DNA of 64,000 nucleotides from Dermatemys mawii (taxonomy: Eukaryota > Chordata > Testudines > Dermatemydidae): positions 37,454,642 to 37,518,641 of the forward strand of contig ML677335.1 of the NCBI GenBank assembly GCA_007922305.1, written 5' to 3'. Below are positions 10,660 through 22,955 of this stretch, one piece after another (the first letter of the stretch is position 1; each line of letters begins with the position of its first letter). The position numbers and the translations under genes are program-made. The notes beneath the pieces were generated by a model. That model did no database searches, had not been told where the DNA came from, and worked only from the letters and a program-made list of their open reading frames with translations.

Positions 10660-11480
10660 CTCAAAGAGTACTGAAGGAATTTAAGAATGAAGTAGCTGAA
10701 CTCCTACCAAAAATCTGCAATATCTCCTTAACATAAGCTAATGTATTGGAGAGTAGCGAATATTGTACATATGTTCATAAGTAGTGCTGAGGATGATCCT
10801 GGGTGCTACAAGCTCATCAGCCTTACTTCACTGCGAGGAAAGCTACTTGCCATGATCATTCAGAATTATTAGATACCTGGGTGAAAAGGATATGATAAAG
10901 GCAAAGCAACACAGCTTCTGCTAAAGAAAATCATGACTCTCCCTTCAATCTATAGAATTCTTTCAGAGCATCAACAAATCAGTGAATGAAGGTAAACTGG
11001 TTGACAATTTTTTTTTTGAGCTTGCAGAAAGCATTTGACAAAGTCCCTTACAAGAGGCTACTACCAAAACAAAATAGTAATAGAGTATTAGTCATGGATT
11101 AGAAACAAGCCAAGAGAGAAAACAGAGTACACGTAAATGTTTAATTTTTCACAGGCCAAAGTGGGTAGCCTAAAGTTCTGTACAGGGACTGCTGATGGTA
11201 AAGATTTCTAAACCATTTGGAAGAAGGAAAGAACTGCAATGCATTCAACTTTGCAGATGAGACAACATTATTTAGGTTAATGAAAAACAGTGAAGACTAA
11301 GGAACATCAGAGGGCCTAACAAAGTTAGGTGAATGGGTAGGATGAGGGTAGACTACATTCACTATTGACAAGTGCCAGGTGATGCACATTGGAAGGAATC
11401 ATTTAAACTGTAACTTCATATTGCTGGGATCTATTGTAACTGCACCACTTAGAGACGTGTGGACCACGAGAAATGTGGAA
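10660..11480 (+). pseudogene. Eroded CR1 ORF2 reverse-transcriptase fragment
   Basis: Short translated pieces follow CR1 order: LQKAFDKVPYKR near 11022-11058, then FNFADETTLFRL near 11245-11280 (the FADD box mutated to FADE), then DKCQVMHIGR near 11368-11398. Stops and indels are frequent, so this copy is much older than the CR1 at 5428-8458. Both the 5' part and the 3' tail are absent. Confidence 0.75.
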
Positions 11481-12234
11481 GCACCATGTGTTAGGAGCAG
11501 TATGGCTTAGGAGGTTTGTCATAACATGAACCGTTCCCTGTATGAATTCTATCTGGACTGGAGCATCAATATCATAGCTTCATCTGGTCTCTGGAGAAAA
11601 GTATCTGGCAGAGTGAAAAGGACGCATGTGTTTGCACAGTGGCAGAGAGCAAAGAAAATCAAAGGTCAAGAATCCCAAAACACAGAGGGTAGGGACTCTA
11701 GGAGAATAAGTAAGTTAGAGAACAGACTAGGTGTTATGAACATGGAGAGCGAGGTAGCTAAGTCCTCAGGCCATTCTAGGGTTAGTTTAAATGTTCAGTG
11801 CAACATCTAGCTTTAGATATAACCAAATAATAATACTTAGCTCTTATACATTACTTTTCATCAGTATATCTCACACCGCTCTAAGAAAGGGTAGCTATCA
11901 TGACAGTATTTACACTTACACTGAAACTCGTGGTTTATTCTGGTGCATATCTCACCTGTCACTGGTTTCTCAAATGTAATCATTTTTAAAAGCAACCAGT
12001 TTCTGAAGGACTGTCACAATCTCCAAACAGGTACAATCTCTTTGAAAGCTATGAACATCTATAATTGCCAGCAATCATAAGTTACCACACAGTTCTTTAC
12101 AAGTAAATGCATTATTCTTACGATGAAAGAATTACAGAGAAATCATTAAAAAAAAACAAAACCCACCATAGAAGTTCCTATACTCATGCTAAAAGCTTAC
12201 CAGCGGTCACCCAGTGGTCTTTAACTTCATCATA
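11481..12234. other. Unassigned non-coding stretch
   Basis: One open frame (11526-11810, 94 codons) shows no recognisable domain or splice context. Nothing else identified. Confidence 0.4.
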
Positions 12235-12239
12235 GATGT

Positions 12240-13017
12240 TGTCATAAGTGTGAAGTAGCCTAGAATTAGTGTTTACCTGTAAGGGGTTAAGCTAAAGGTA
12301 ACCTGAGAGGTGGACAACTGACCAATGAGAAATTCCTCAGGAGACAAAGGATTTTAAGTTTCAGTTTCTCTCTGGGCTCTCTCTGTTCACCTCGGCTATG
12401 GGATGAACACAGCTATGTCTTTCACTGTAACTATAAGATTCTATCAAGTACTATAGTCAGTAAGTTTACCTTCTTTTTATCACTTGGAGGGTCCTCAGTG
12501 GTGAGTGTGGGCTGGGTGCTTCTTGATATTGTAAGCTTCAGCAGAGATATCAACAGTGGGAGAAAATTGCCTCGGGGGAGAGGTTTGGTTTCTGAATCCT
12601 TTTGTTGATTATGGTAGATGCTGTTCTATTGATGGTTATAAGGGATTTATTCCTTTTTTTTTCTTTTATTAAAATCTTTCTTTTAAGAAGCTGACTGCTT
12701 GTTTTTCATTGTGTAAGATCCTAGTTTTGGATCAGGCACATCTAGCAGGAGCAGGCAAGGTTTTTTTTTTTTCTCTCAAGCTTCCCAGGGAAGGAAGAAG
12801 TTTGGGGGGTTAGTGGAAAGGGAAAGAAGGGTCCCAAACTACCCTAGACCTAGTTTGGTGGTGGCAGTGTACCAGGTCCAGATACAGAAGAAGTTGTGTT
12901 CTGGGGAAAAACATTTTAACCCAAGCTGGTAAAATAAGCTTGGGGGGGTTATTTCTTTTTTCATGCGGGTCCCCACATCTGTACCCTAGAGTTCAGAGTG
13001 GGGAGGCAATCCTGACA
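12240..13017 (+). mobile_element. Solo LTR of an endogenous retrovirus-like element
   Basis: This 778-bp segment starts TGTCATAAG and ends CCTGACA, i.e. with TG...CA, and is bracketed by a perfect 5-bp duplication gatgt (12235-12239 and 13018-13022). No internal coding region or second LTR lies nearby, so it is a solo LTR left by recombination. A ccaatgag box occurs near 12323 and an attaaa signal near 12668, in the order promoter then polyadenylation expected for the plus strand. The family is not identified. Confidence 0.85.
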
Positions 13018-13022
13018 GATGT

Positions 13023-13529
13023 TGTGCATAGAATTACTACACATTCAATATAGGCTCACACTGTATGTGATGAATATATGTTAGCAACATTGTAAAGAGT
13101 GGATGGGTGGCCAGATGCAGCCCACAACACAGCCCTGCAGTGTAGCACCTCCATGGCTGCTGCTCTAGTTCATAGGCTGGACTATTGGTGGTCGTACCAC
13201 CACACCACTTATTCCTCTCTGATAACACCTCACACAACTGTGGACACTGTGGCCCTTCTGATCTGCCCTGCTCCTCATTTGGGCCCACAGAAGAAACTTC
13301 TCCACAGGCAAAGGTTCTGTTGTGCATAAACTCCTCCCACAGCTCCAACCAGAAGAGAGTGGCTCAGCCTTCTGCAGTTTTGGTTGCTCTACAATTTCCC
13401 TTATCAACTGCTGCCAGCTGAACTTTTCCTATGATTGTTTCTTATGCAACTCACTTGGCTCTTCTGCCTAAGGCCATAGGTTATGCATAATCACACTCTA
13501 TGTAAAATCATAATCTAGTTACATTTGTA
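13023..13529. other. Unassigned stretch
   Basis: Overlapping open frames on both strands (13037-13421) have no recognisable domain. No repeat family identified. Confidence 0.4.
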
Positions 13530-14085
13530 ACCCTATTATCTGAACCTCTGCCTTATCCCAATCCCTTCCTTGCACCCCACATATCTCATGCTGGGGGATT
13601 AGGACTAGGAAGGGATCTGGATAATGCAACAGTTAGGATATTAGAACAGAGACCCCCCCAGCCAGGACTGTGAAGAGATTGAGCCCCTAACCATAGGGGT
13701 GGCCATCTGCTGTTGAATAGTTCCCAAGGTGCAGGGAACCCTCTGCAGCCCTACATCCCTGCTTGGTGCAAAGTGCAGGGAAGGGTGTAGTCCGGGGTAG
13801 GGGTAGAGGAGGGGGTAGAGCAAATTCCTAGCCAGGGGTCTCTTCCCTGCTCTGCCCCACACCTTGCACCTGCAGAGATTGGGTATAACTGAGTGAGAGG
13901 GGCTGAGCATAGACCTCTCACCAAACTGCAAGGGGGAGGATGGCAAGCCCCTGGACTGGGAGGTGGGAGAGGCCACCTTGCTGCTCAATGGCTCCTGCAG
14001 TCTTGATTATCTGGAGTCCCAATTATTCAATAAAATCCATGTCCCCCAGCCTTGTGGGATAATTGAGAGTATAATTATCATTGTG
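13530..14085. mobile_element. Possible pogo/Tigger-like miniature element
   Basis: The flanks of this stretch carry 'ttatctgaacctctg' at the left and 'gattatctggagtcc' plus 'gggataattgagagt' at the right, resembling ends of Tigger-type elements. The interior is purine-rich and non-coding. Exact termini and a TA duplication were not found. Confidence 0.3.
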
Positions 14086-15720
14086 CCTTTAATTTTCAAA
14101 TTGCACTGTGCAATATTTTTTGCAGGGGGGAGGGGGAAATGAGCCGATGAGTACAGCAGAAGCACCAGGCTGGTACTGGCCCAAAAAACCAGCCATTTCT
14201 ATAGATTTTACATCGGCAATTCATGCAATTTTATCAGGAGTCTCATGATAGTTGGTGTTTCTCTTAGTGCCCCAACTCCTGGAGTCTCCTCAACTTGGGG
14301 GACCTGACTTGAGTGCTTAGGGTTGACAGTACAGGATGCAGAAGTAGTCATTACTTAGTAGAGGACCTTCAACTGATCCCATTTATTCAAATGGGCTGTT
14401 AACCCCAAAGGCTAATGGTTGTCTACCTTTCAATATCATTAAAACTTATTGCCATCATTTTAACCAAAGTGCTACTCCATATTTGTGGGTGGGGCTTGGA
14501 CTTAATAGGTGGAGTTTAACTAGAAGATTAAACCCTTTTCCCCATTTGACTCTTAGATATGGATAGCAAACTGACCTCCAAGCACTTCTTGCCATCCTAT
14601 TGTACAATAAGGATTTTAAGAATCGGGTCAAGAGTTGAGCACAGGATTTCCTTTTCTTGAGTGAGCCACTTCCCGGGCTGTGCATGGAATGTGGAAGTCT
14701 GCTCGTACTTTGCTGAACTGTAACGTTGTGTTTCAACACTCTTGCAAGCTCAGGCACAGGATATTTTACTGGCAGCAGGTTGCTGGAAAGGAATGCACAG
14801 AGCAAAAAGGAAGACACTTTCCCTATGTCAGCATGAGTCTCTGCTGAAGTGGAAGTAGGACATGCCACTCTAGGCTAATAGCAGGTATTGTATTAGATTT
14901 CCTAATACAACTGTATTCCATTTCCTCCTGTCACATAAAAATTTCTCCACAACCAACAGTAAAAGTGCATGCTGTTTGGTACTGGCATGGGAAATGCCAT
15001 GCATATTTTTTTAACAAATGGACTAAAGGGGAAACTATAATTCAAACCCGTATTTGTGCAACATGTGATGCCTTCAGTTTACCGCACTCTTGGAATCCAC
15101 TCCTGGAAGGTTTTGAGGTCCTCACTGATCTCAGTAGGAACTGAGGGTTCTGAACACCTTGCAGAACTGTGCCCTTAAATTACAGCCAGCTGTAGAGGCA
15201 TATTTCCATGGGCACAATACCAGAAACAATTTAGAGTATGTTTTATTTCCACAGAAGTAGCAACTGTTTCGGCTCTGACTCCTTTCAAAAGTCCTTGTCA
15301 CATTCAAAGGAAAACAATGGCATTTTCCAAGCAGTTCCGCAAAAGCTTCTTCACTCACCTGCTATACTCCAAGACTCATGCTAAACAAGAAAACCATTGC
15401 CTTTCATATTGTCACATTGTGTCCAGCTAGCTGTGCTAGCATTAATCTAATGAATCAGTTATGCACCTGTAGCTGAGATGCTGCTGCTTAACAGTGAGTT
15501 GTCTTTCTAGACTAGAGCAAATCTTATTTGAGAATCACAAGGTGTTTTAGAGCCATTACTTCATATCCGAGACTCAGAGCTAAAGAGACTTAAAGGCTAC
15601 TGAGCTTGATTAAACTAATCAATTTTAAAACTGGTGGGAGACAAAGTGTAGGCCTGGGTTTAAATGGTTTAATACAGCATAGCTCATCTTTACTAAACCA
15701 ATTTTAAATACGTTTGTATT

Positions 15721-15724
<4 letters not shown>
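14086..15724. other. Unassigned non-coding stretch
   Basis: Mostly unique-looking sequence. The longest open frame (14455-14868, minus, 137 codons) shows no domain I recognise. Confidence 0.4.

Positions 15725-15760
<36 letters not shown>
15725..15760. repeat. (AT)n microsatellite ending in (AC)n
   Basis: About 15 AT units followed by a short ACAC run. Confidence 0.95.
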
Positions 15761-15761
<1 letters not shown>

Positions 15762-15858
15762 GGATCTTGAAGCCAGTTCAGGAAAAACAAATCAGGTCTT
15801 CACTGCAGCTCTAAATGGTTTAAACCAGTTTGGAACCAGGTAGAAAGCTTTCTCATCG

Positions 15859-15985
15859 TAGGGTGACCATACAGCAAGTGTGAAAAATCAGGACAGGGAG
15901 TGCTGGGGGGTAATAGGAGCCTATATAAGAAAAGGACCCAAAAATCGGGGCTGTCCCTATAAAATCGGGACATCTTGTCACCCTA
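15859..15985. mobile_element. ~127-bp hAT-type MITE (TAGGGTG family), copy 2
   Basis: The ends TAGGGTGACCA and TTGTCACCCTA are flanked by tctcatcg (15851-15858) and cctcattg (15986-15993), a 6/8 decayed target duplication. The interior matches copy 1. Confidence 0.82.
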
Positions 15986-16042
15986 CCTCATTGAGTCAGT
16001 GGCAGATCACCCCTGAGTTTCTCCACTCACCTCTACCTACTA

Positions 16043-16207
16043 GATAACAATCTGTCCTTTCATCCTGACACAGGGCAATCATCCAGTGATAACCGTCACC
16101 ATGGGGAAAGATCTAAAGCCTTTAGATATTTCCACTGCATCTTTCCCCATGGTGACAGTTATCACTGGGTGATTGTCCTGTGCCAAGATGGAAGGACAGA
16201 TTGTTAC
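16043..16207. repeat. Long imperfect hairpin with ~70-bp arms
   Basis: 16043-16112 and 16139-16207 are inverted copies with about ten mismatches or small gaps; the best-matched part is the block around accatggggaaagat. A 26-base spacer lies between them. No clear target duplication flanks it, and it is unlike the hAT families elsewhere in the window. It may be a small palindromic DNA element or a local inverted duplication. Confidence 0.85.
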
Positions 16208-16321
16208 AGTACACAATTTCTGTACAGAAGTTACAGAAGGACAGAAGTTACACAGTACACAATTTCTAGTTAAAGCAATGCAAGTACAGATTATTCCCAT
16301 GGGGAAAAGGCAAAGTGCCTA

Positions 16322-16465
16322 TATCAGAAAAAGGCACCTTTAGTCTGATATAACTGTATCTACACTAGATGTTTTACTGGTATGACTATTTTGGTTAAGG
16401 ATGCGATCTACCTTTTTACCAATATATAGTTATGCTGGTAAAACTTTTATGTGTAGACATAAAGC
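16322..16465. mobile_element. Miniature DNA element fragment
   Basis: The pair 'gtatctacactagatg' (left) and 'ttatgtgtagacat' (right) form imperfect inverted ends around 'ggtatgactatt' and its inverse 'atagttatgctgg'. Non-coding. Confidence 0.55.
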
Positions 16466-16469
16466 TTTA

Positions 16470-18126
16470 AAGTGAAAATACTTATATTTACTGATTGTAT
16501 CATGTCCATAGGCCGTACAGTTGTCACTTTATGTACCTACTGTACTTCAGTACTTATAAGGCACTTTAGAGCAAAAGGAACAGGCTCTTAGTTTGCACGA
16601 GTATAAGGACTTGTCTTTGTTGGACTTTTGTTTACCTCTTGTTGAAAAACCTAGATCCATGTGGAGAGTGTCCACATTAACCTGTACAAATATGTTAAGT
16701 AAGTACTTCATGTTGGCAATCAATTGAGTCTAGTGCAGCCATACCCCAAGGTATGTGTGGTAAGTGTAGCGTGAACAGGCTGAGTGATGGCCTAGCAATA
16801 GCTGTTACACACATCTACCAGGCTCTGTTCTAGACCTGGTAATGCACAGCATAAATAGCTCCTGGGGCAGGTTGGTAGAAAGTTAGGTCGTATTACAACA
16901 CAACCTTGATCAGTCGAGTTAATTTACATGCTGGTGAGCATAACTTCACAATCAGAATAAACCTGGCAGCTGGTTGTGTTTAAATTTAGGATTTCAACAG
17001 GGTTTATACAGAAATATCACACCAGCTCCTAATGGGACTCTAAATTGTGTTTGGACAGGAGTTGATTTTCCTAGTAAGGAAACTCTGGTTGACTATTCCA
17101 AGCATATTATGTTGTTGGGAACTTGTATGCTCCATCTACAGCTCAGAAGCTGGATTGTATCTTGGAAGACCTTTGTGCTAGCAATAGTAAAGCAGATAAA
17201 AGCATTGATGTCAGTCAGCAAAGGAAGCAGTTCCCATTAGTTTGTGCTCAGACAACAGAAGATGTAATAAGTGTCAGAAAACCAAGACTGGCGAAAGAGG
17301 GAGAAAAAAAAATCTTTCATCCTTTTGCTGTTGGTCTTGGTTGCTGCTTCTTAGTAGTAGAGGAGTGAAGCAACATGTTGTTAAAGTTACAGTTAAAGGT
17401 CAGAAAGAGGACTGTAAAAATAGCACCTTCTTACTGAGCAGATTTTCTCCCTGTATATATTCTCAATCAATCATACATGCTTATTGTCCTGACAAAAATA
17501 AGTTTCAGTACTTTTAAACTGCTGTTAGCACATCAGCCCCAGGTAGTTGTGGGAGGGGGAGTGGGATTCCATTGTGATTGCAGCACCACCTGCAGAAATG
17601 CTAACTATGGTCTGATCACAGAAGTAGTGCTCCTGGCAATCTTGTGTGAACTGCAAAGAGCCCAGGTTGACTTTTAAGTACTAGGGTTGAGGTTGTAGAG
17701 ACCAAAAAAAATCACTATCACTTGTAAGGTGAGCTAACTCATTATGGAATTACTCAGACACAACAAACATGGCACCCCATAGTGTCTTTTTTCTTTAAAA
17801 CAGAGAAAAACTTTAAAAACCTAATTAGGGGAATTCTGTTGGGTGTTCCAGTTACAACAGTTGCCCCCTGAAATGCTGAAAACTCTCTTGGGGCATAGAT
17901 GGAAAGCCAGTCACACCTTAGCAAGGTGTCTTTGGTATTAGTGATAAAAGTGAGTTTGCTGGAAGCTGGAAACCAAGGCGGTAGCATGTGACATGGTAAG
18001 AAGTGAAGTGCTGAGCCACAACCTATGGTTCTACCTATCCAAGTTTTAATGAGCAGTGAATGACTGTTCCTTAACACAGTGTCCTCTTTACCCACTGATA
18101 CAGCAGAGTTTAGAGGCAGAAATATA
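16470..18126. other. Unassigned non-coding stretch
   Basis: An open frame at 17093-17368 (about 90 codons) is hydrophilic in its middle but matches no family I know and lacks good splice borders. A second at 17754-18095 (minus, 113 codons) is also unrecognised. Confidence 0.4.
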
Positions 18127-18134
18127 CTTTAGTG

Positions 18135-18508
18135 CAGTGGTGTCCAGTACGTTCGCCACTAGCCGCATGTGGCAAATAGGCTATTGAATTGTGGCTAATG
18201 CATGAGCAATGCGCTGGAGTATTGAAGACAGCAGTACTGGAAGATAGGCTGCATGCTTTGACATACAGCTTGTTAACGTGGCTAGGATATGGTTATGGTA
18301 CAAGAAAAAGAATGAGAAGTGTCACTCTGAAGTAATTTTGTGTTAGTACCTATTTTTTTTGTAATACCTACTTATTTTTTTATATTAATAGAAATAATTT
18401 GAAATGTCATTTGTAATATGTTTTTAAATCCTTTTTTATAATGTGGAGAATAAGAAAAATTCAAAACCACAAGTGTGGCTAGCATCGAATTTCTATTGGA
18501 CACTGCTG
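18135..18508. mobile_element. hAT non-autonomous transposon (CAGTGGTGTCC family)
   Basis: The 5' end cagtggtgtccagta pairs with the inverse of the 3' end (attggacactgctg). A perfect 8-bp target duplication ctttagtg flanks it (18127-18134 and 18509-18516). Interior is AT-rich in its second half and has no coding capacity. Confidence 0.92.
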
Positions 18509-18554
18509 CTTTAGTGCATCCAAAAGAGGAATTTTTTTCAATCTTGTTCCAGCA

Positions 18555-19351
18555 CAGGGGTGGGCAAACTACAGCTCGCGGGCTCCTCCTAACTGGCCCC
18601 TGAGCTATGGCTGGGGAGGCTGCTCCGGCCCCTTCTCCGCAGCCTCAGTGTGCCGTGCGAGCAGTGCTCTGGGGGGTGGGGGGGGCCTGCACAACAGCGT
18701 GTCTGGCTGCAGGCCAGACATGCTGCAGACTCTGGCAGATCATCGTGGCAGCGTATCTGGCTCCAGGCCAGACAGGCTGTTCTGAGTGGCAGCATGGTAA
18801 GGGGGCCGGGGGTTGGAAAGGGGCAGAGGGTCTCAGAGGGCGGTCAGGGGACGGAGAATGGAAGCGTTGGATACGGTATGGGAGTTCCCGGGGGTCTGTC
18901 AGAGGGTGGGGTTGTGACTAGGGGTTGGGCAGTCAGGGGACACGGAGCTGGGGGGGTTGGTTAGGGGGTGGGGTTCTGGGGGATGACTGGGGGGCAGGGG
19001 ACAGAAAGCAGGGGGGCTTAGACACAGGGTGGAGTCCTGGGGGGCATTTAGATGGGGGGGTCTCCAGAGGGGACGATGAGGGGACAGAAAGCAGGGGGAC
19101 TTTGATATGGGGTGGGGCCCTGTGGGGGCATTTAGAGTGGGGGGGGTCTCTGGAGGGAGTGATCGGGGACAAGGAGTGGGGGGGTTGGATGGGTCAGGAG
19201 TTCTGAGGGGGGCAGTCGGGGGGAAGTGGGTGGGAGGTCGAATAGGGGGCAGGGCCAGGCTTTTTGGGGAGGCATAGCCTTCCCTACCCGGCCTTCAACA
19301 CAATTTTGAACCCCAATGTGGCCCTCAGGCCAAAAAGTTTGCCCATTCCTA
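18555..19351 (+). mobile_element. G-rich hAT element (CAGGGGTGGG family), copy A
   Basis: It starts caggggtgggcaaact and ends agtttgcccattccta, inverse ends of one another. The flanks ttccagca (18547-18554) and ttctagta (19352-19359) agree at 6 of 8 positions. The interior (18790-19255) is a run of short G-rich units such as 'ggcagtcaggggac' on the plus strand. Open frames across it are by-products of the composition. The neighbouring hAT at 18135-18508 lies only 46 bp away. Confidence 0.9.
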
Positions 19352-19359
19352 TTCTAGTA

Positions 19360-19699
19360 CAAAAGGATTCACTTTCATCCTTTTGTTTCTTGTCCAAGAA
19401 GTGTTTGCTGCTAAATAGGGAAAAGGACAAAATAGATGATGTATTATCCTCTTCCTGAATCTGTCAATCTATTCATATATTTTAATATACTGTGATTAAG
19501 AAACTTAGAACACAGATTTCTTGTTTTGTTCCTACCTCTGCTATGAGCCTCCTGTGTGACCTAGAACACATCACTTTATCTCTGCTTCAGAACAGGAATA
19601 ATGCTTCCTTTCCTCTATCATCCTTCTGTCTTGTCTATTAAGATTATCAACTCTTTCGGACAGCAGCTGTCTCCCTACATGGCAGCTGGAAGCATGCTT
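19360..19699. other. Unassigned non-coding stretch
   Basis: Nothing recognised. Confidence 0.4.
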
Positions 19700-19960
19700 T
19701 GTAGCTCGGGTAGACAACTGCATGCTTGCTCTGCCAAAGTTAGCACACTAGAAGTAGTGATGTAGATTGGGATAGCACAGGCAGCAACATGGACTAACGG
19801 TCTGAGTGCAAACCCATCCAGATCCCATAGGTACATATGCAGGCAGCTAGCCCAAGCCGCTGCTCATGCTAGTCCTGGCTCCATAGCTAATTTTAGCATG
19901 CTAAATGTAAACTGCTTCCAGCTGTAGTGTTAAACACACCCTCTGTGTACACCACAGCAT
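19700..19960. mobile_element. Possible miniature DNA element
   Basis: The sequence 'gtagctcgggtagac' at the left and a later 'ccatagctaattttagcatg' block resemble a reptile miniature family, but the right terminus (near 'gtgtacacc') is uncertain and no duplication is seen. Confidence 0.3.
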
Positions 19961-20681
19961 ATGCAGTGCCTGGTTTCTACTGCAATCCAAATAAATATAG
20001 TTCATTTTATAGACCAAAAAATCCCTTTCTTTGGCATTACTAAAAATAACTGATAACACATGTATCTGAAACCCTGTTTTACTTTTGTTTATAAGTAAAC
20101 CCCTTTTTACCTATATTTTTATGGTCTGACAGAGTTCAAATGTGGGACAAAGTCCCCAGAACAGAACTCCTAAGAAATGTCAGAGGGCAGAAAGCTTGAA
20201 ATTATCCAGAATCAATTTCTGTGGTATTGAAATAAACAAATTTCTTCAGCCTCAATTTACTAAGTCAGCATTTCTGCTGTCACTGTTGACAGTAACGAGA
20301 GAAAGAGATAGCAGCAGTTATTTAGGGAAAGGAGGTAAATCTGGATCTAAAATTAAGAAATTTCCCTAACAGTTGAGCTGATTAGTTTGTTACAACAATA
20401 AATTTACTGCAATAACTGAACTGAAGAGGTAGGGAGCCCTCTGGTGGCCAGAGGTTATTGATTTATTCAAGTTTTTAATCTCCAACTGTAAGGCAAAATT
20501 CTGCCCTCCTCCATGCACTGCAGAGAGCAGCATGGATTTTTCTTGCACATCCTACACTCACAACCCACACAGAGTTTCCTTTGACATTAAGGAGTTTTGC
20601 ACAAAGAGCCAAGGAAGAAAGTGCAATACAGAAAGACAGTCAAATCAGATGCAATGAGAATTTACACTTCCTAAGGCCAGG
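19961..20681. other. Unassigned non-coding stretch
   Basis: Nothing recognised. Confidence 0.4.
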
Positions 20682-20973
20682 TCTATACGTACAGCACTGT
20701 AGTAGCTCAGTGCAGCACACACACTGCACCGCTGCAGTATGTGTGCTGAAGCCGTTCTATGCCAATGGGAGAGAGTTCTCTCATCAGCATAAAAAAACCT
20801 ACCTCCCGCAAGTGGCAGAAACTATGCCAGTGGGAGAAGCTTTTCCGCCAACATAGTGCTATGAACACAAGCGTTTATTGTGGTGTAACTTATGTCATAC
20901 AGATAGATGCAATATTTACACCCCTGAGCAACATAAATTAAGCCAACATAAGCTGTAGTGCAGACCTACCCTA
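20682..20973. mobile_element. Miniature DNA element (MITE)
   Basis: The left end taaggccaggtctatac and the inverse of the right end (tagggtaggtctgcac) are imperfect terminal repeats. Internal hairpin-forming blocks include 'gccaatgggagag' and 'gccagtgggagaag'. It belongs to the same broad group as 10255-10545. Confidence 0.7.
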
Positions 20974-21194
20974 AAGATTTGCCTCTCCCTTCTTCCCCAC
21001 GATACTCAGCCAGTTCTGTAAAGTTACAAATGGCCTCAAACACAACGAGATTTGTTATATTTCAGCCTTCAGCCGGGCTCTAAAGCCTGCATACTTGAGA
21101 AGGGCTCTTCAGTTCTCAAGTCGCTTTCGGAGTACAGAAATCCCCTTATTCTCTCTACCTTGGATATTAGGATTCATGAGAAAGGCATAGATTG

Positions 21195-21400
21195 TACAGA
21201 TGCTGTTTGTCCTGCATAGGAAATCTGGGTTCCATTCCAGGCTCTTCCACTGTCCTGCTGGGTGTTCTTTGGGCAAATCACTTAACTTCTCTGTATCTCA
21301 GTGTCCCCATCTGTAAAATGGGGACAATGATATTGACCTCCTTTGTCAAGGGCTTTGTGATCTACTGATGAAAATCCTATAGATAAGAGCTAGGTTTAAT
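21195..21400 (+). repeat. MIR-like tRNA-derived SINE
   Basis: The order is typical of MIR-type SINEs: 'gggttccattccaggctc' (B-box-like), then 'gggcaaatcacttaac', 'cccatctgtaaaatgggga', and an end near 'ctttgtgatctactgatg'. Heavily diverged, and not a functional tRNA. Confidence 0.8.
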
Positions 21401-21696
21401 ATTATATATCTATATTAGGGCCTCTGGGAAATGAGTTTGGTGGTTCTCAGAATAGTTCCCAGTGTCCACAAAAACTAGTCTCAGAAGGCCCCCTCGGCAG
21501 GCACAGCAGACTGGCTCTGTCTCAGGGTTACTATGTATTAGTATGGAAGTGAGGGGAAAGCTTATGCTGCTGCTGCCTGGGCTAGATCTGTACCTGTTAT
21601 AAATAAACACTTCCATCAGCTTTGCAGTCCTTTTTGTCTAGCAGTTTTAATAAACACAAGGCTATTAACATTTTCTAAATAAATGTGTGTTTAGGA

Positions 21697-21729
<33 letters not shown>

Positions 21730-22955
21730 TTAAATACTACAGATCTAAATATACAGAAGGGTGACAATTTTTGAAAAGCACAACTCTAGCTAAAACCGTT
21801 ACATAGATACGGCTAAAAATATTTAGACGTTTCTATTTAAATAAGGGGCAGCGAGGGACCCTGTTTGCAGATTGATAGTTTATTCTTTGCTTTGTCTTGC
21901 CTGGAAAAAAACTGTCTGCTCCAAAAGCAGGAGTAGAAGGGGATAGGGAACAAGAGCTGAAAGATCAAGAAAAGGAAAATCTGTCCCTTAGGACATCTTG
22001 TCTGAGGTTTAGCCTGGTTTGTAAATTCAGGATCACAAATGTCAGAGTCTGGAGGGGGGTGTGTGTGTGTGTGTGCACGTACGTACACGTAGGGATGGGG
22101 TCATGTGGTCATTTGGAACTAAGGAAAAACAAAAAAAAATCTGAAAAACTCACCAGACAGTTACATTCATTTCCCCTTTGATATTTACCGCTTTTTAAAG
22201 ACAGGATCGTTCAACACCCAAGCATATGACCCCTCGGGCCTATCAGGAGATGACCCAGGATTGACAGCTGTCTTCATCCCTATGCATAGAGCATGAAACA
22301 AAACAACAAAAAGTATTGGGTAAAAAGTTAAAGATAAAACATTTGTGACTAAGGTAAATATATCAGCTTATTGGATTGAGAAGTCTGCAGCTTTAGAATT
22401 AGTTAACTGCAGACTGTAGTTGGTTGTTTTAGATCTTAGCAGTGTTAACTAAATTAGTGTTATTTGATAAAGCCAAAGCACGAAGATGACACACAAATGG
22501 GATTTATTTATTTTGCAGTTATGCATGGATCTGCCAACAGAGGGAATCCTTTAACTATCTAGTATGGTTCTAGACAAATGATTATTAGTAAATGTTTAAA
22601 ACAACACCAGTTGTGTCCCTGCTGTGCCACTACCATGGCAGTAATAGCAAAAACGGTTTGTGAAATAATGTCACATCATAGTATTTAATACAGTAACAAA
22701 CCATGGGGTAATATTAGCCATGCAATCACTTCAAGGGGACTGCAGAATTCAGTTGGTCATTTGTCACTATAACAATTATATCTAGGGGCACAACTTTAAA
22801 ATAGCTGAGAGAATAACAACTTTTATACCCATTTTAGAGAACTGTGCAATATAGCTAAAGGGCTCTTCTCTCTGTTGGCCAACACATATCCAAGAATCAT
22901 TTGGGTTCTTTCCAGATGCTATAATTTGATCTCATCCAAAAGCTACAATTCAGTT
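21401..22955. other. Unassigned stretch with microsatellites
   Basis: Contains an (AT)n(AC)n microsatellite at 21695-21729 and a (TG)n at 22058-22078. No gene or transposon recognised otherwise. Confidence 0.5.

Noticed and set aside
16043..16207. A microRNA precursor
   Set aside because: Arms of ~70 bases are longer than usual for a vertebrate precursor and nothing shows expression. Kept only as a hairpin.
17093..17368. A ~90-codon plus-strand open frame with a hydrophilic middle
   Set aside because: No good splice borders, no ATG near its start and no family I recognise.
18607..19206. Overlapping glycine/tryptophan-rich open frames on the plus strand
   Set aside because: They are translations of the G-rich repeat array of the hAT at 18555-19351.
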